Below the pieces are notes generated by a model that was not told where the DNA came from, searched no databases, and was given only the letters and a program-made list of their open reading frames with translations. From positions 1-5,474 of the forward strand of contig JASLCF010000144.1 in NCBI GenBank assembly GCA_030146155.1: a stretch of 5,474 nt of DNA, in the 5' to 3' direction. Of this stretch, positions 4,640 to 5,474 are shown one piece after another. The position numbers were made by a program, and so were the translations under genes. Within the stretch, counting starts at the first letter, position 1, and every line of letters starts with the position of its first letter. Source of the DNA: Savagea sp. (GTDB lineage: Bacteria > Bacillota > Bacilli > Bacillales_A > Planococcaceae).

Positions 4640-5474
4640 TTATTGTTTAAATACGACACGTGAACCATACGAGATACCGATGACATCATTGGCTTCATTT
4701 AACACGAGTGGAATAAATGCAAAACTATCCACAAAACGAATATACGCCGTCTGCTCATCTTTAAAATACAGAGTGAATGTTTCCCCGTCCATATCTAATT
4801 GATAGTTCCCATCCTGTTCTGTAATCGTCATATCTGTTTCTTCTGCATTGACATATCGCCCAACAAATCGTTGTTTTTGAGTAGCTGTCAATTCAGGCTC
4901 TTCAAATGATTCCATCCAATTCACGTCTTCACCTGTGTATTCATTGACTAATTTTTGAAGTGTACGAATCGCTGGGTAACTCATCGTATTGGCAAAGACC
5001 ACTGCTTTGACTTGCTCAGCTGGAATGACGCCTACTGCAGAAGACACTGACTTTAAGCTGCCTCCGTGCCAATACATCACATGACCTAAATAATCCTTCG
5101 TAATCCGAATTCCGTAGCCATAATATTCATTCGGTTGAATAAAAATATGCGGTTTCATCAGTTGTTCCATACTGTCTTCACTTAAAATTCGAACGCCATT
5201 AATGACACCTTTTGTTAAATAAATCTCTAAAAACTGCAGCATATCTTCCGTGTTCGATTTCAAGAAACCCGTCGCTCGCATTGAAATACTATCTGCCCAC
5301 TGTGGGTCTGCATGTGTAATTGTTTCTTCGCCCTTTACTGTACGTCTAAAAGGTTCTGTTACTTCAATGTTAGCATCAAAATCTTCTCTTTTAAAACGAG
5401 TGGCATGCAAATTCGCTTTTTCTAAAATATTTTTTTGAATAAAGGTTCTGTAAGTTTCTCCACTTACCTTTTCA
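4640..5474 (-). CDS. Serine beta-lactamase-family hydrolase (S12/PF00144), C-terminal part (start lies beyond window)
   Basis: The frame is open to the window edge, so the 277 visible residues lack the N-terminal catalytic SxxK and YxN motifs. The first residues, EKVSGETYRTFIQKNILEKAN, fit the helix after the YxN motif in class C beta-lactamase/DD-peptidase relatives. Further on come an ATGFLKSNTEDMLQFLEIYL helix, YYGYGIRI, and the HGG triad (5068-5060, in YWHGGSLKS), equivalent to KTG of the active site. From about 4885 to the end is a separate beta-rich domain (QKQRFVGRYVN onwards) like the lipocalin-type DUF3471 tail of many such proteins. Substrates could be D-amino-acid peptides, esters or cell-wall stems; resistance to beta-lactams cannot be inferred. 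A TTG at 5410 is an internal codon, not the start. The gene ends 12 bases before the M55 gene, with the ribosome site overlapping its TAA. Confidence 0.88.
   Translation of the reverse strand, partial: EKVSGETYRTFIQKNILEKANLHATRFKREDFDANIEVTEPFRRTVKGEETITHADPQWADSISMRATGFLKSNTEDMLQFLEIYLTKGVINGVRILSEDSMEQLMKPHIFIQPNEYYGYGIRITKDYLGHVMYWHGGSLKSVSSAVGVIPAEQVKAVVFANTMSYPAIRTLQKLVNEYTGEDVNWMESFEEPELTATQKQRFVGRYVNAEETDMTITEQDGNYQLDMDGETFTLYFKDEQTAYIRFVDSFAFIPLVLNEANDVIGISYGSRVVFKQ

Noticed and set aside
4640..5410. TTG at 5410 as the real start of the serine hydrolase
   Set aside because: The frame continues upstream to the window edge with family-typical sequence (EKVSGETYRTF), so the TTG is an internal leucine codon and the gene is simply cut by the window.
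1..5474. CRISPR arrays, tRNA, rRNA or riboswitch-like leaders
   Set aside because: No regularly spaced repeats, cloverleaf or conserved rRNA stretch was seen, and leaders are too short for known riboswitch classes.

Overview
The window is low-GC DNA from a Gram-positive bacterium of the Bacillales. The best evidence is a cggR-gapA glycolytic locus with a CggR-type operator, strong AGGAGG-like ribosome sites, and a sequence matching the Bacillus extracytoplasmic sigma W promoter. A Planococcaceae-type host (Lysinibacillus, Solibacillus, Sporosarcina and relatives) would fit, but that is inference. Every gene I can support lies on the minus strand, so transcription runs from high to low coordinates.

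Read in that direction there are three blocks. Block 1 (5474 to about 3752) is the end of a serine beta-lactamase-family hydrolase (truncated by the window edge) followed 12 bases later by an M55 (DppA-like) D-aminopeptidase, closed by a strong hairpin terminator. Both families act on peptides or cell-wall material containing D-amino acids. Block 2 (3491 to about 1195) is an HdeD/DUF308 membrane protein, then a tight lemA - TPM-domain protein - glutaredoxin-like cassette. The cassette has its own sigma W-type promoter (TGAAAC, 16 bases, CGTA) just after the HdeD stop, and ends in a rho-independent terminator. Block 3 (1216 to 1) is the cggR-gapA glycolytic operon: a sigma A-type promoter whose -35 box lies inside the preceding terminator, a tandem 19-base CggR operator downstream of the promoter, cggR, and the first codons of gapA.

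The most unusual observation is that cggR has no stop codon in its own frame. The frame covers all 340 or so expected CggR residues, then runs on through the gapA ribosome site into gapA, in frame. This is either a real CggR-GapA fusion/readthrough arrangement or a one-base indel near the end of cggR. The next most interesting points are the sigma W-type promoter on the lemA cassette and the apparent loss of the usual catalytic histidine in the M55 peptidase.

The 302-base gap between the HdeD gene and the M55 gene holds the block 1 terminator, a weak possible sigma B-type promoter, a short inverted repeat, and a short plus-strand frame that may be a decayed transposase fragment.
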